Made by a program: the position numbers and the translations under genes. A model generated the notes under the pieces. The model saw only the letters and a list, made by a program, of their open reading frames with translations. It searched no databases and was not told where the DNA came from. A stretch of DNA of 10,247 nt from JBBCJM01 sp037190175 (lineage in GTDB: Bacteria; Pseudomonadota; Alphaproteobacteria; Rhodobacterales; Rhodobacteraceae), in assembly GCA_037190175.1 (NCBI GenBank), contig JBBCJM010000026.1, positions 1 through 10,247 on the forward strand, given 5' to 3'. Positions 1 through 6,079 of this stretch are shown here, piece after piece. How positions within the stretch are numbered: the stretch's first letter is position 1; every line of letters starts with the position of its first letter.

Positions 1-2
1 CC

Positions 3-167
3 GCGGGCCCGGGCTGGCGGCTGGCGCTGCCGGCCGGCGCCACCGCGCTGTTCGACACCTCGCCCGCGGCCGATCCGGGGGCGCTGGCGGGCAGCGGCCT
101 GCGGGCGGAACGGCTGGGGCAGACGACCGCGGGCTTCCTGCGGCTGCGGCTCTCGGCCGGCGCTTGA
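3..167 (+). CDS. C-terminal end of an unidentified protein (truncated by window edge)
   Basis: An open frame runs from base 3 to a TGA at 165-167, giving the last 54 residues of a gene that starts outside the window. The codons have the strong G/C third-position bias of the neighbouring genes, so it is probably real coding sequence. The tail is rich in Ala, Gly, Leu and Arg and ends in alternating Leu/Arg (LRLRLSAGA). I see no catalytic motif, and no membrane segment is clear. I do not recognise the family. It lies on the same strand as the ABC operon downstream but is separated by 188 bases, so co-transcription is possible but not shown. Confidence 0.55.
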   Translation, partial: AGPGWRLALPAGATALFDTSPAADPGALAGSGLRAERLGQTTAGFLRLRLSAGA

Positions 168-355
168 TTCCATTCTGGACCCACCGTAGCCTGCCCAGGC
201 AACGGGCAGATCGCGCGGATTTCCGCCCAATCGGGCGGCAGTCGGGCGCGGAATGCCACGGGGCGGCCGGGACGGCTTCGCGCCGGGCCGCGCCGGGCGT
301 CATCTGGATCAAACCGCGGGCGGCCCGGGCCGCCCGCCCGTTCCCTGGAGGTTTC
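168..355 (+). promoter_or_regulatory. Leader region of the ABC operon with several hairpins
   Basis: This 188-base gap before the solute-binding protein should hold the operon's promoter and 5' leader. Three inverted repeats can be seen: CTGCCC/GGGCAG (191-196 with 204-209), CCGCCC/GGGCGG (223-228 with 233-238, loop AATC), and a 22-base perfect palindrome at 316-337 just before the ribosome binding site. A weak promoter-like pair, TTGATT at 164-169 and TAGCCT at 187-192 with a 17-base spacer, is only marginal. The first two hairpins could instead end the upstream transcript, although no T-run follows them. The ribosome binding site GGAGG (347-351) sits 4 bases before the ATG at 356. Confidence 0.4.
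316..337. repeat. 22-base perfect GC palindrome ahead of the SBP ribosome binding site
   Basis: Bases 316-337 are their own reverse complement (arms GCGGGCGGCCC and GGGCCGCCCGC, centre between 326 and 327). The palindrome ends 9 bases before the GGAGG at 347. In RNA the inner bases would form the loop of a strong GC hairpin. It could limit translation, mark a processed 5' end, or be a protein-binding site; the sequence does not decide which. Confidence 0.55.
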
Positions 356-1369
356 ATGTTCCACCGCACCCTCGCGACCCTGGCCACCACAGCCGCGCTC
401 GGCCTTGCCGGCGCCGCCTCGGCGCAGATGACCCTGCCCTTCGCGCTGGACTGGAAGTTCGAGGGTCCCGCCGCCCCCTATTTCGTGGCGGTGGACAAGG
501 GATATTTCGCCGAGGAAGGGCTGGCGGTGGAGGTGACCGAGGGCGCGGGCTCGCTGGACGCCATTCCGAAGGTGGCGACCGGCGCCTATCCGGTGGGATT
601 CGCCGACATCAACAGCCTGATGCGGTTCCTGGACCAGAACCCCGACGCGCCGGTCATCGCGGTGATGATGATCTACGACAAGCCGCCCTTCGCCATGGTG
701 GGGCGCAAGTCGCTGGGGATCAACGAACCCAAGGACATCGAGGGCAAGATCCTGGGCGCCCCGCCCCCGGATGGCGCCTGGGCGCAGTTCCCCATCTTCG
801 CCGCCGAGGCCGGGATCGACATGAGCACGGTGACCATCGAGCCGGTGGGCTTCCCCACCCGCGAGCCGATGCTGGCCGAGGGCAAGGTGGCGGCGGTGAC
901 CGGCTTCTCCTTCACCTCGTCCTTGAACACCATGCGGCTGGGGGTGCCGGCGGACGATCTGTCGATCATCCTGATGGCCGACCACGGCGTGGCGCTCTAC
1001 GGCAACGCCATCATCGCCAACAGCGAATATGCCGCCCAGAACCCGGCGGTGATCGAGGGCTTCCTGCGCGGCATCGCCAAGGGGTGGAAGGACGCCATCG
1101 CCGAGCCCGAGGCGGCGGTCGATGCGCTGATCTCGCGCAACCCGGCGGCCGACAAGGCGATGGAGGTCGACCGGCTGAAGCTGTCGATCGAGGCCAATGT
1201 CTTCACCGACTGGGTGAAGGCCAACGGCCTCGGCCCCATCGACCCCGAGCGGATGGAGAAGGCCATCGAGCAGACCAAGACCGTCTACGAGTTCGTGAAC
1301 GAGCCCGATGCGTCGAAGTACTTCACCGACGCCTACCTGCCCAGGGACGGCAGCCTGATGCTGGAATGA
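356..1369 (+). CDS. ABC transporter periplasmic solute-binding protein, NMT1/THI5 (NitT/TauT) type
   Basis: This protein would capture a small solute in the periplasm and deliver it to the permease encoded two genes downstream. It has 337 residues, normal for the family. I chose the ATG at 356 because GGAGG lies 4 bases before it and the product then starts with a classic signal peptide: positive FHR, a hydrophobic Ala/Leu core, and ASA-Q cleavage after residue 23. The frame stays open back to 164, but that extension has no ribosome binding site and would bury the signal. The mature start reads LPFALDWKFEGPAAPYFVAV, followed by KGYFAEEGLAVEV, the usual first lobe of NMT1/THI5-like proteins that bind nitrate, sulfonates, taurine or pyrimidine thiamine precursors. 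The Cys-rich motif of true THI5 enzymes is absent, as expected for a transporter component. The substrate cannot be assigned. Confidence 0.88.
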   Translation: MFHRTLATLATTAALGLAGAASAQMTLPFALDWKFEGPAAPYFVAVDKGYFAEEGLAVEVTEGAGSLDAIPKVATGAYPVGFADINSLMRFLDQNPDAPVIAVMMIYDKPPFAMVGRKSLGINEPKDIEGKILGAPPPDGAWAQFPIFAAEAGIDMSTVTIEPVGFPTREPMLAEGKVAAVTGFSFTSSLNTMRLGVPADDLSIILMADHGVALYGNAIIANSEYAAQNPAVIEGFLRGIAKGWKDAIAEPEAAVDALISRNPAADKAMEVDRLKLSIEANVFTDWVKANGLGPIDPERMEKAIEQTKTVYEFVNEPDASKYFTDAYLPRDGSLMLE

Positions 1370-1381
1370 CCCCTGCGGCTG

Positions 1382-1405
1382 CCGGCGCCCCCCGCGGGGC
1401 GCCGG
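1382..1405 (+). promoter_or_regulatory. Intercistronic GC hairpin between SBP and ATPase genes
   Basis: Bases 1382-1391 pair perfectly with 1396-1405, giving a 10-bp all-GC stem (CCGGCGCCCC/GGGGCGCCGG) with a 4-base loop. It lies in the 58-base gap after the solute-binding protein stop. No T-run follows, so it is unlikely to be a full intrinsic terminator. Hairpins in this position in binding-protein operons commonly stabilise the upstream mRNA end or cause partial termination, so that more binding protein than ATPase and permease is made. That role here is an inference. Confidence 0.65.
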
Positions 1406-1427
1406 TCCACGGGCACAGGCAGGTGGC

Positions 1428-2216
1428 ATGACCAACCTCATCGAGATCAAGGGCGTGACCCACGCCTATCGCACCGCCACCGGCCCGCTGCCGGTGCTGG
1501 ACAACCTCAACCTCTCGATCCCCGAGGGCGAGTTCGCCGCGGTGGTCGGCCCCTCGGGCTGCGGCAAGTCCACCCTCACCCGGCTGATCGCCGGGCTGAT
1601 GAAGCCCGACCGGGGCGAGGTCTGGCTGCACGGCCAGATCGTGAAGAGCCCGCGCAAGACCGTGGGGATGGCCTTCCAGAACCCGGTGCTGCTGGAGTGG
1701 CGGACGATCCTCGACAACGTGATCCTGCCGCTGGAGATCGTGGCCCCCGCGATGCCGCGCGCCAAAAGGGTGGCGCGGGCGGAGGAGTTGCTGGCGCTGG
1801 TGGGGCTGGCGGGGTTCGAGGGCAAGCGGCCCTCCGAGCTTTCCGGCGGGATGCGGCAGAGGGCCAGCCTCTGCCGTTCCATCGTGCACAAGCCCGACGT
1901 GCTGATCATGGACGAACCCTTCGGCGCGCTGGACAACTTCACCCGCGAGGACCTGTGGCAGACCATGCGCGACCTGCGCGCCAAGGAGCCCTTCACCTGC
2001 GTGCTGATCACCCATGACCTGCGCGAAAGCGTGTTCCTGGGCGACCAGGTGCTGGTGCTCTCGGGCCGGCCGGCCACCACGCAATACGTGCTGGACGTGA
2101 CCCTGCCGGCCGACCGCACCATCGACACGCTCTTCACCCCCGAGGCGACCGACATGCTGCACATCCTGCGCGACCAGATCCGCATCGCGCAGGGCAGGGA
2201 CGGGGCGGTGCACTGA
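1428..2216 (+). CDS. ABC transporter ATP-binding protein (NitT/TauT/SsuB type)
   Basis: This is the cytoplasmic ATPase that powers the importer formed with the neighbouring permease. It has 262 residues and every hallmark of an active ABC ATPase: Walker A GPSGCGKST at residues 41-49, Q-loop Gln84 in AFQNPVLLEW, signature LSGGMRQRA at 138-146, Walker B VLIMDE at 158-163 followed by PFGALD, and the switch His196 in LITHD. The FQNPVLLEWRT stretch and MDEPFGALDNFTRE resemble SsuB/TauB/NrtD-type subunits. AGGTGG at 1421-1426 serves the ATG at 1428. The stop TGA shares its last base with the permease ATG (TGATG at 2214-2218), so the two are probably translationally coupled. The transported solute is unknown. 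Confidence 0.93.
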   Translation: MTNLIEIKGVTHAYRTATGPLPVLDNLNLSIPEGEFAAVVGPSGCGKSTLTRLIAGLMKPDRGEVWLHGQIVKSPRKTVGMAFQNPVLLEWRTILDNVILPLEIVAPAMPRAKRVARAEELLALVGLAGFEGKRPSELSGGMRQRASLCRSIVHKPDVLIMDEPFGALDNFTREDLWQTMRDLRAKEPFTCVLITHDLRESVFLGDQVLVLSGRPATTQYVLDVTLPADRTIDTLFTPEATDMLHILRDQIRIAQGRDGAVH

Positions 2217-2983
2217 TGCCGGCGCAGGTGCAGAAGATCGTCGTGCCGCTGGCGGCCATCCTGGCCTTCCTGGGGTTCTGGGAGTTCCTGGTCTGGTTCA
2301 ACAACTGGCCGAACTACGTGATGGCCTCGCCCTCGGACCTGCCGGCGGCCTATGCCCGCTTCTCGCACCTGTTCTTCCGCATGGGGTGGGAAACCCTGTG
2401 GCGCACCGTGGCCGGGCTGGGGATCGCGGTGGTGGTGGGCACGCTTTTGGGCATGGCGATGGGCTTTTCCCGCATCGCGCGGGACGGGCTTTACCCGCTG
2501 CTGGTCGGCTTCAACGCCATCCCCAAGGCCACGCTGGTGCCGGTGATCGCGCTGCTCTTCATCGGGCAGCACGATTTCAACACCGTGCTGATGGCCTTCC
2601 TGATCTCGTTCTTCCCCATCGCGGTCTCGGTGGGCATCGGGCTGTCCACGCTGGAGCCGGAGTACCGCGACATCCTGCGGGCGCTGGGGGCCAGCAAGGT
2701 CACCATCTTCTGGAAGATCGCCCTGCCCAAGACCCTGCCGGAGTTCTTCGGGGCGCTGAAGGTGGCGGTGACGCTGGCCTTCATCGGCACCAACCTGGTC
2801 GAGATCATCTCGCCGCACGGCCGGGGGCTGGGGGCGCTGTTCCAGTCGGGCGCGACCAACGGGGATTATCCCCTGATGTTCGCGGTGCTGATCGCCCTCG
2901 CCTTCCTCGGCATCGTGCTCTACTACGGCGTCGTGGCGCTGGAGCGCATCTTCGCCGGCTGGGCCGAGCGGCCCGCCACCTGA
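2216..2983 (+). CDS. ABC transporter permease (NitT/TauT/SsuC type, BPD_transp_1 family)
   Basis: This is the inner-membrane permease subunit, probably acting as a homodimer with two copies of the upstream ATPase. It has 255 residues with hydrophobic segments near residues 8-28, 62-84, 100-118, 123-143, 183-198 and 219-243, the usual six-helix layout. The cytoplasmic coupling (EAA) loop lies at about 148-174, reading EYRDILRALGASKVTIFWKI and then ALPKTLPEF, with the conserved mid-loop Gly and the closing LP. The N-terminal FWEFLVWFNNWPNYVMASPS is typical of SsuC/TauC-like permeases. The gene starts inside the ATPase stop codon (1-base overlap). The next gene begins 19 bases after its stop. 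Confidence 0.92.
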   Translation: MPAQVQKIVVPLAAILAFLGFWEFLVWFNNWPNYVMASPSDLPAAYARFSHLFFRMGWETLWRTVAGLGIAVVVGTLLGMAMGFSRIARDGLYPLLVGFNAIPKATLVPVIALLFIGQHDFNTVLMAFLISFFPIAVSVGIGLSTLEPEYRDILRALGASKVTIFWKIALPKTLPEFFGALKVAVTLAFIGTNLVEIISPHGRGLGALFQSGATNGDYPLMFAVLIALAFLGIVLYYGVVALERIFAGWAERPAT

Positions 2984-3002
2984 GGGGCAGGCGCAGGGGC
3001 GG

Positions 3003-3836
3003 ATGAGCGGCACGGTCTTTCTGGTCGTCCTGCTGGCGGCGGCGCTGCACGCCGGCTGGAACGCGGTGGTCAAGGGCGCCAGCGACAAGCAGCTGACCAC
3101 CGTGCTGATCGCCGGCACGGCGGCGGCTCTGGCGCTGCCCCTGCTGCCCTTCCTGCCCGTGCCGGCCCGGGAAAGCTGGCCCTTCCTCGCCGCCTCGACC
3201 CTGTTGCAGGTCACCTATCTGTGGCTGGTGTCCCAGGCCTACCGGCTGGCCGACATGAGCCAGGCCTACCCGCTGATGCGCGGCACCGCGCCCCTGATCG
3301 TGGCCATGGTGGGCACGCTCTTGCTGGCCGAGCCGCTGCCGCCGCTGGCCTGGGCGGGGATCGGGGTGATCTCGACCGGGATCCTCAGCATGGTGGCGGC
3401 CGGGCGGGCGGGGCAGGGGCGGGGGATGGCCTTCGCATTGGCCAATGCCCTGGTCATCGCCTCCTACACGCTGGTGGACGGCGAGGGGGTGCGGCGGTCG
3501 GGCGCGCCGGTGGCCTATACTTTGTGGCTGGCGCTGACCACCGGGGTGCCGGTGGTGGCCTGGGCGGCCCTGCGCCGCCGCACGGCCTTCGGGGCCTATG
3601 CCCGGGCCAACTGGCACTTCGGGCTGGTGGGCGGGATCGGCACCACCGCGGCCTATGGCCTCTCGCTCTGGGCGATGACCCATGCGCCGGTGGCGATGGT
3701 GGCGGCGCTGCGGGAAAGCTCGATCCTGTTCGGGGTGCTGATCTCGGCGCTGATCCTGCACGAGAAGGTGGGCCGCACCCGGGTGCTGGCCGCCGGGGTG
3801 ATCGCGGCCGGGGTGGCGGTGTTGCGGCTGGCGTGA
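3003..3836 (+). CDS. EamA/DMT-superfamily membrane transporter
   Basis: This 277-residue protein is almost entirely hydrophobic, with about ten predicted transmembrane helices arranged as two similar halves, the mark of the drug/metabolite transporter (EamA) family. Family-typical stretches are SQAYPLMRGTAPLIVA (near 86-101) closing one part of the first half, and ALRESSILFGVLISALILHE in the second half. The opening LHAGWNAVVKGASD is common in this group. The start at 3003 is preceded by AGGGG at 2995-2999. It follows the permease by only 19 bases, so it is likely in the ABC operon. EamA proteins move varied small metabolites, often outward; the substrate here is unknown. It is not needed for an ABC importer, so it may export a product or related compound. 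Confidence 0.88.
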   Translation: MSGTVFLVVLLAAALHAGWNAVVKGASDKQLTTVLIAGTAAALALPLLPFLPVPARESWPFLAASTLLQVTYLWLVSQAYRLADMSQAYPLMRGTAPLIVAMVGTLLLAEPLPPLAWAGIGVISTGILSMVAAGRAGQGRGMAFALANALVIASYTLVDGEGVRRSGAPVAYTLWLALTTGVPVVAWAALRRRTAFGAYARANWHFGLVGGIGTTAAYGLSLWAMTHAPVAMVAALRESSILFGVLISALILHEKVGRTRVLAAGVIAAGVAVLRLA

Positions 3837-3872
3837 CTGGACTTCCTCCCGCAGCCGGCGCTAAGGGGGGCC

Positions 3873-4502
3873 ATGCCCTATGACGCCCTGATCTTCGACC
3901 TCGACGGCACCCTCATCGACACGGAATCGCTGGCCCATGCCGCGGGGCTGGCGGCCTTTGCCGCCTTCGGGGTGGCGGATGCGCAGGACTTCCTGCTGGC
4001 GCAGGTGGGCGTGTCCGATACCGTCGCCGCGCTGCGGTTCCGCGAGACCTTCCCCCATCTGGACCACGATGCCTTCGGGGCCCGCTGGCTGACCGAGTTG
4101 CGGGCGCGGCAGGAGGGCGGCATCCCGCTGAAGCCGCATGTGCGCGACCTGCTGGCGCTGACCGACCTGCCGCGGGCCATCGCCACCTCGTCGCAGCGGG
4201 TGAACGCGGTGCGCAAGCTGCAGGTCACCGGGCTCACGGCGCATTTCGCCCATGTGGTGACGGTGGACGACGTGATGCGGCCGAAGCCCGCGCCCGAGCC
4301 CTATCTGCTGGCCGCCGAGTGGCTGGGCGTGGCGCCGGCCCGCTGCCTGGCCTTCGAGGACAGCGACACCGGGGCCCAGGCGGCGCGGGCGGCGGGGATG
4401 ACCGTGGTGCAGGTGCCCGACATGGCCCCCACCGACGGCCGCCACGCCCACCACTTGGCCACCGACCTCATGCACGGGGCAAGGCTGGCCGGGCTGATCT
4501 GA
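3873..4502 (+). CDS. HAD-superfamily hydrolase (phosphatase or phosphomutase-like)
   Basis: This is a cytoplasmic HAD phosphohydrolase of 209 residues. Motif I is DLDGT at 9-13, with Asp9 the nucleophile and Asp11 the acid/base. Motif II is the Thr/Ser in IATSS (103-107). Motif III is Lys138 in RPKPAPEPY, and motif IV is FEDSDTG at 161-167. The KPAPEPYLLAAEWLGVAPARCLAFEDS signature-like stretch, split across motifs III and IV, is typical of the beta-phosphoglucomutase/phosphoglycolate phosphatase branch with a helical cap at about 15-85. Many such proteins are broad sugar-phosphate or nucleotide phosphatases, so no substrate is assigned. AAGGGGGG at 3863-3870 precedes the ATG closely. It lies 36 bases after the EamA gene and is probably the last gene of this operon. 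Confidence 0.88.
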   Translation: MPYDALIFDLDGTLIDTESLAHAAGLAAFAAFGVADAQDFLLAQVGVSDTVAALRFRETFPHLDHDAFGARWLTELRARQEGGIPLKPHVRDLLALTDLPRAIATSSQRVNAVRKLQVTGLTAHFAHVVTVDDVMRPKPAPEPYLLAAEWLGVAPARCLAFEDSDTGAQAARAAGMTVVQVPDMAPTDGRHAHHLATDLMHGARLAGLI

Positions 4503-4505
4503 GGG

Positions 4506-4691
4506 TCAGGCAGAATCGGTCCGGGTGGACCCGCTGCCACTGGCATCACCGGATGAAGTCTCGCGGCTCCCTCCCCCCTCGTGGGGGAGGGATGGGGTGG
4601 GGGGGCCGCGGCCAGCCGGCGGAAAGCCCCCTCCCCCATCCCCTCCCACGAGGGGAGGGGAGGTGCCTTTCCTGCTTGGGATTCCGCCTGA
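4506..4691. repeat. Pair of inverted GC-rich palindromic units between convergent genes
   Basis: The gap between the convergent HAD and FAD-dehydrogenase genes holds two hairpin units. Unit one (4568-4592) has a 10-bp stem, TCCCTCCCCC/GGGGGAGGGA, with loop CTCGT. Unit two (4639-4661) has a 9-bp stem, TCCCCTCCC/GGGAGGGGA, with loop ACGAG. The units are near reverse complements of each other, including their GATGGGG/CCCCATC flanks (4591-4597 and 4634-4640), so the whole can also fold as one long imperfect hairpin. An outer inverted repeat, TCAGGCAGAATC (4506-4517) against GATTCCGCCTGA (4680-4691), matches at 11 of 12 positions. This layout is like paired REP/BIME elements of other bacteria. Confidence 0.7.
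4568..4661. terminator. Probable bidirectional terminator for the convergent operons
   Basis: The two hairpins lie 66 bases past the HAD stop (4502) and 44 bases past the FAD-dehydrogenase stop (4705, read on the - strand). They are the only strong structures between the two converging transcripts. No clear T-run follows on either strand apart from a short TTT at 4668-4670, so Rho-independent termination in the strict sense is uncertain. Stabilisation of both 3' ends is an equally good reading. Confidence 0.4.
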
Positions 4692-4704
4692 ACCGATCCC
4701 CGCT

Positions 4705-6075
4705 CTATTGCCCCATCTTGCCGGGGTTCATCTGCCCGGCCGGATCCAGCGCGCGCTTGATCGCGGCCATCACCGCCACCGCCTCGGCCCCGTGTTCCGC
4801 CGCCATCCACGGCAGCTTGACGATGCCGATCCCGTGCTCGCCGCTGGCCGTGCCGCCCACCGCCAGCGCGCGCTCCACCATGCGCTTGGTCAGCCGCTCG
4901 GCCTCCTCGAAGTCGGCGGGCCGGTCGGGGTCGAAGAGCAGCGCGGTGTGGAAGTTGCCGTCGCCCACATGGCCGATGATCTGCCCGGCGAGGTACGAGC
5001 CCTCGATGTCGGCCCGCGAGGCCTCGATCTGTTCTGCCAGGCGAGAGATCGGCACGCAGATGTCGCCGGTGTACATCAGATGCCCGGGCTTCATCGCCTT
5101 GGTGGCCCAGAAAAGGTCGTGCCGCGCCTTCCACAGCCGCGCGCGTTCGTCTGCATCGGCCGACCATTCGAAGCCGGTGGCGCCGTTGCCCTCGGCGATC
5201 TCCTGCACCCTTGCGGCCTGTTCCGCCACCCCGGCGGGGGTGCCGTGGAACTCGAACAGCAGGGTGGGGGCGACCTTCAGAGATAACTGCGAATAGTTGT
5301 TCACATTGGCGATCGCCACCTCGTCCAGGAACTCCGACCGCGCCACCGGGATGCCCGACTGGATCGTCTCGATCACCGTGCGGATCGCGGCGTCCACCGA
5401 GGGAAAGCCGCAGATCGCGGCGCTGACCGCCTCGGGGATCGGGTGCAGCCGCACGGTCAGTTCGGTGATCACCCCCAGCGTGCCCTCGGCCCCCACGAAC
5501 AGGTGGGTCAGGTCGTAGCCGGTCGAGGACTTGCGCGCCCGGCTGCCGGTGCGGATCGCGGTGCCGTCGGCCAGCACCGCCCGCAAGGCCAGCACGTTCT
5601 CGCGCATCGTGCCGTAGCGCACCGCGGTGGTGCCGCTGCCGCGGGTGGAGGCCATGCCGCCCAAGCTGGCATCCGCCCCGGGATCGACCGAGAACATCAG
5701 CCCGGTGGCGCGCAGTTCGGTGTTCAGCTGCATCCGGGTCACCCCGGGCTCCACCACCGCCAGCATGTCCTCGGGCAGGATTTCCTTCACCCGGTTCATC
5801 TTCGCGGTGGAGAGCGTCAGCCCGCCGCGGACCGGGATCGTGTGCCCCTCCATCGACGACCCCACGCCGAAGGGCGTCACCGGCACCCCGTGGCGGTGGC
5901 AGGCGGCCAGGATCGCCTGCACCTCGGCCTCGGTCTCGGGGAAGGCCACCGCGTCGGGCCGCACCGGCGGCAGGCGCGACTGGTCGCGGCTGTGCTGGTC
6001 GCGCACCGAGGCGCCGGTGGAAAGCCTCTCGCCCAGCAGGGGCTGCAATTCGGCGATCAGGGCACTGATGCTCAT
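4705..6075 (-). CDS. FAD-dependent D-2-hydroxyacid dehydrogenase (D-lactate dehydrogenase / GlcD-like)
   Basis: This enzyme would oxidise a D-2-hydroxyacid (D-lactate, glycolate or similar) to the 2-oxoacid, passing electrons to cytochrome c, quinone or ETF. It has 456 residues, normal for the mitochondrial-type D-LDH (Dld1/LDHD) group. The FAD-binding PCMH domain spans about 35-215, with PFGVGSSMEGH at 68-78 and the FAD-contact run GGMASTRGSGTTAVRYG. The C-terminal domain has GHVGDGNFH at 368-376, SGEHGIG at 411-417 and the terminal LDPAGQMNPGK. The conserved His residues of both motifs are present. I chose the ATG at 6075 because GGAAG lies about 7 bases before it and it clears the upstream stop (6080) by 4 bases; an in-frame ATG at 6093 would overlap that gene. 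The exact substrate is unknown. Confidence 0.9.
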   Translation of the reverse strand: MSISALIAELQPLLGERLSTGASVRDQHSRDQSRLPPVRPDAVAFPETEAEVQAILAACHRHGVPVTPFGVGSSMEGHTIPVRGGLTLSTAKMNRVKEILPEDMLAVVEPGVTRMQLNTELRATGLMFSVDPGADASLGGMASTRGSGTTAVRYGTMRENVLALRAVLADGTAIRTGSRARKSSTGYDLTHLFVGAEGTLGVITELTVRLHPIPEAVSAAICGFPSVDAAIRTVIETIQSGIPVARSEFLDEVAIANVNNYSQLSLKVAPTLLFEFHGTPAGVAEQAARVQEIAEGNGATGFEWSADADERARLWKARHDLFWATKAMKPGHLMYTGDICVPISRLAEQIEASRADIEGSYLAGQIIGHVGDGNFHTALLFDPDRPADFEEAERLTKRMVERALAVGGTASGEHGIGIVKLPWMAAEHGAEAVAVMAAIKRALDPAGQMNPGKMGQ

Positions 6076-6079
6076 GGGC

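Noticed and set aside
250..345. TPP riboswitch ahead of the THI5-like binding protein
   Set aside because: ATCTGGAT is present, but the required CTGAGA core and a proper P2/P4 layout are not seen. I keep the leader as a finding but do not call a riboswitch.
1466..3214. Long open frame on the - strand opposite the ABC ATPase and permease
   Set aside because: The product is low-complexity and has no family motif, while the opposite strand has a complete Walker A, signature and Walker B set and an EAA loop.
4525..5296. Open frames on the + strand running from the palindromic repeat into the FAD-dehydrogenase gene
   Set aside because: They start in or near a non-coding inverted repeat and continue antisense to a gene with intact GHVGDGNFH and GEHGIG motifs.
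4705..6075. Calling the FAD enzyme glycolate oxidase subunit GlcD
   Set aside because: GlcD is normally encoded with GlcE and GlcF, which are absent. The single-subunit length and the SMEGH motif fit the D-lactate dehydrogenase (Dld1/LDHD) group at least as well, so no gene symbol is given.
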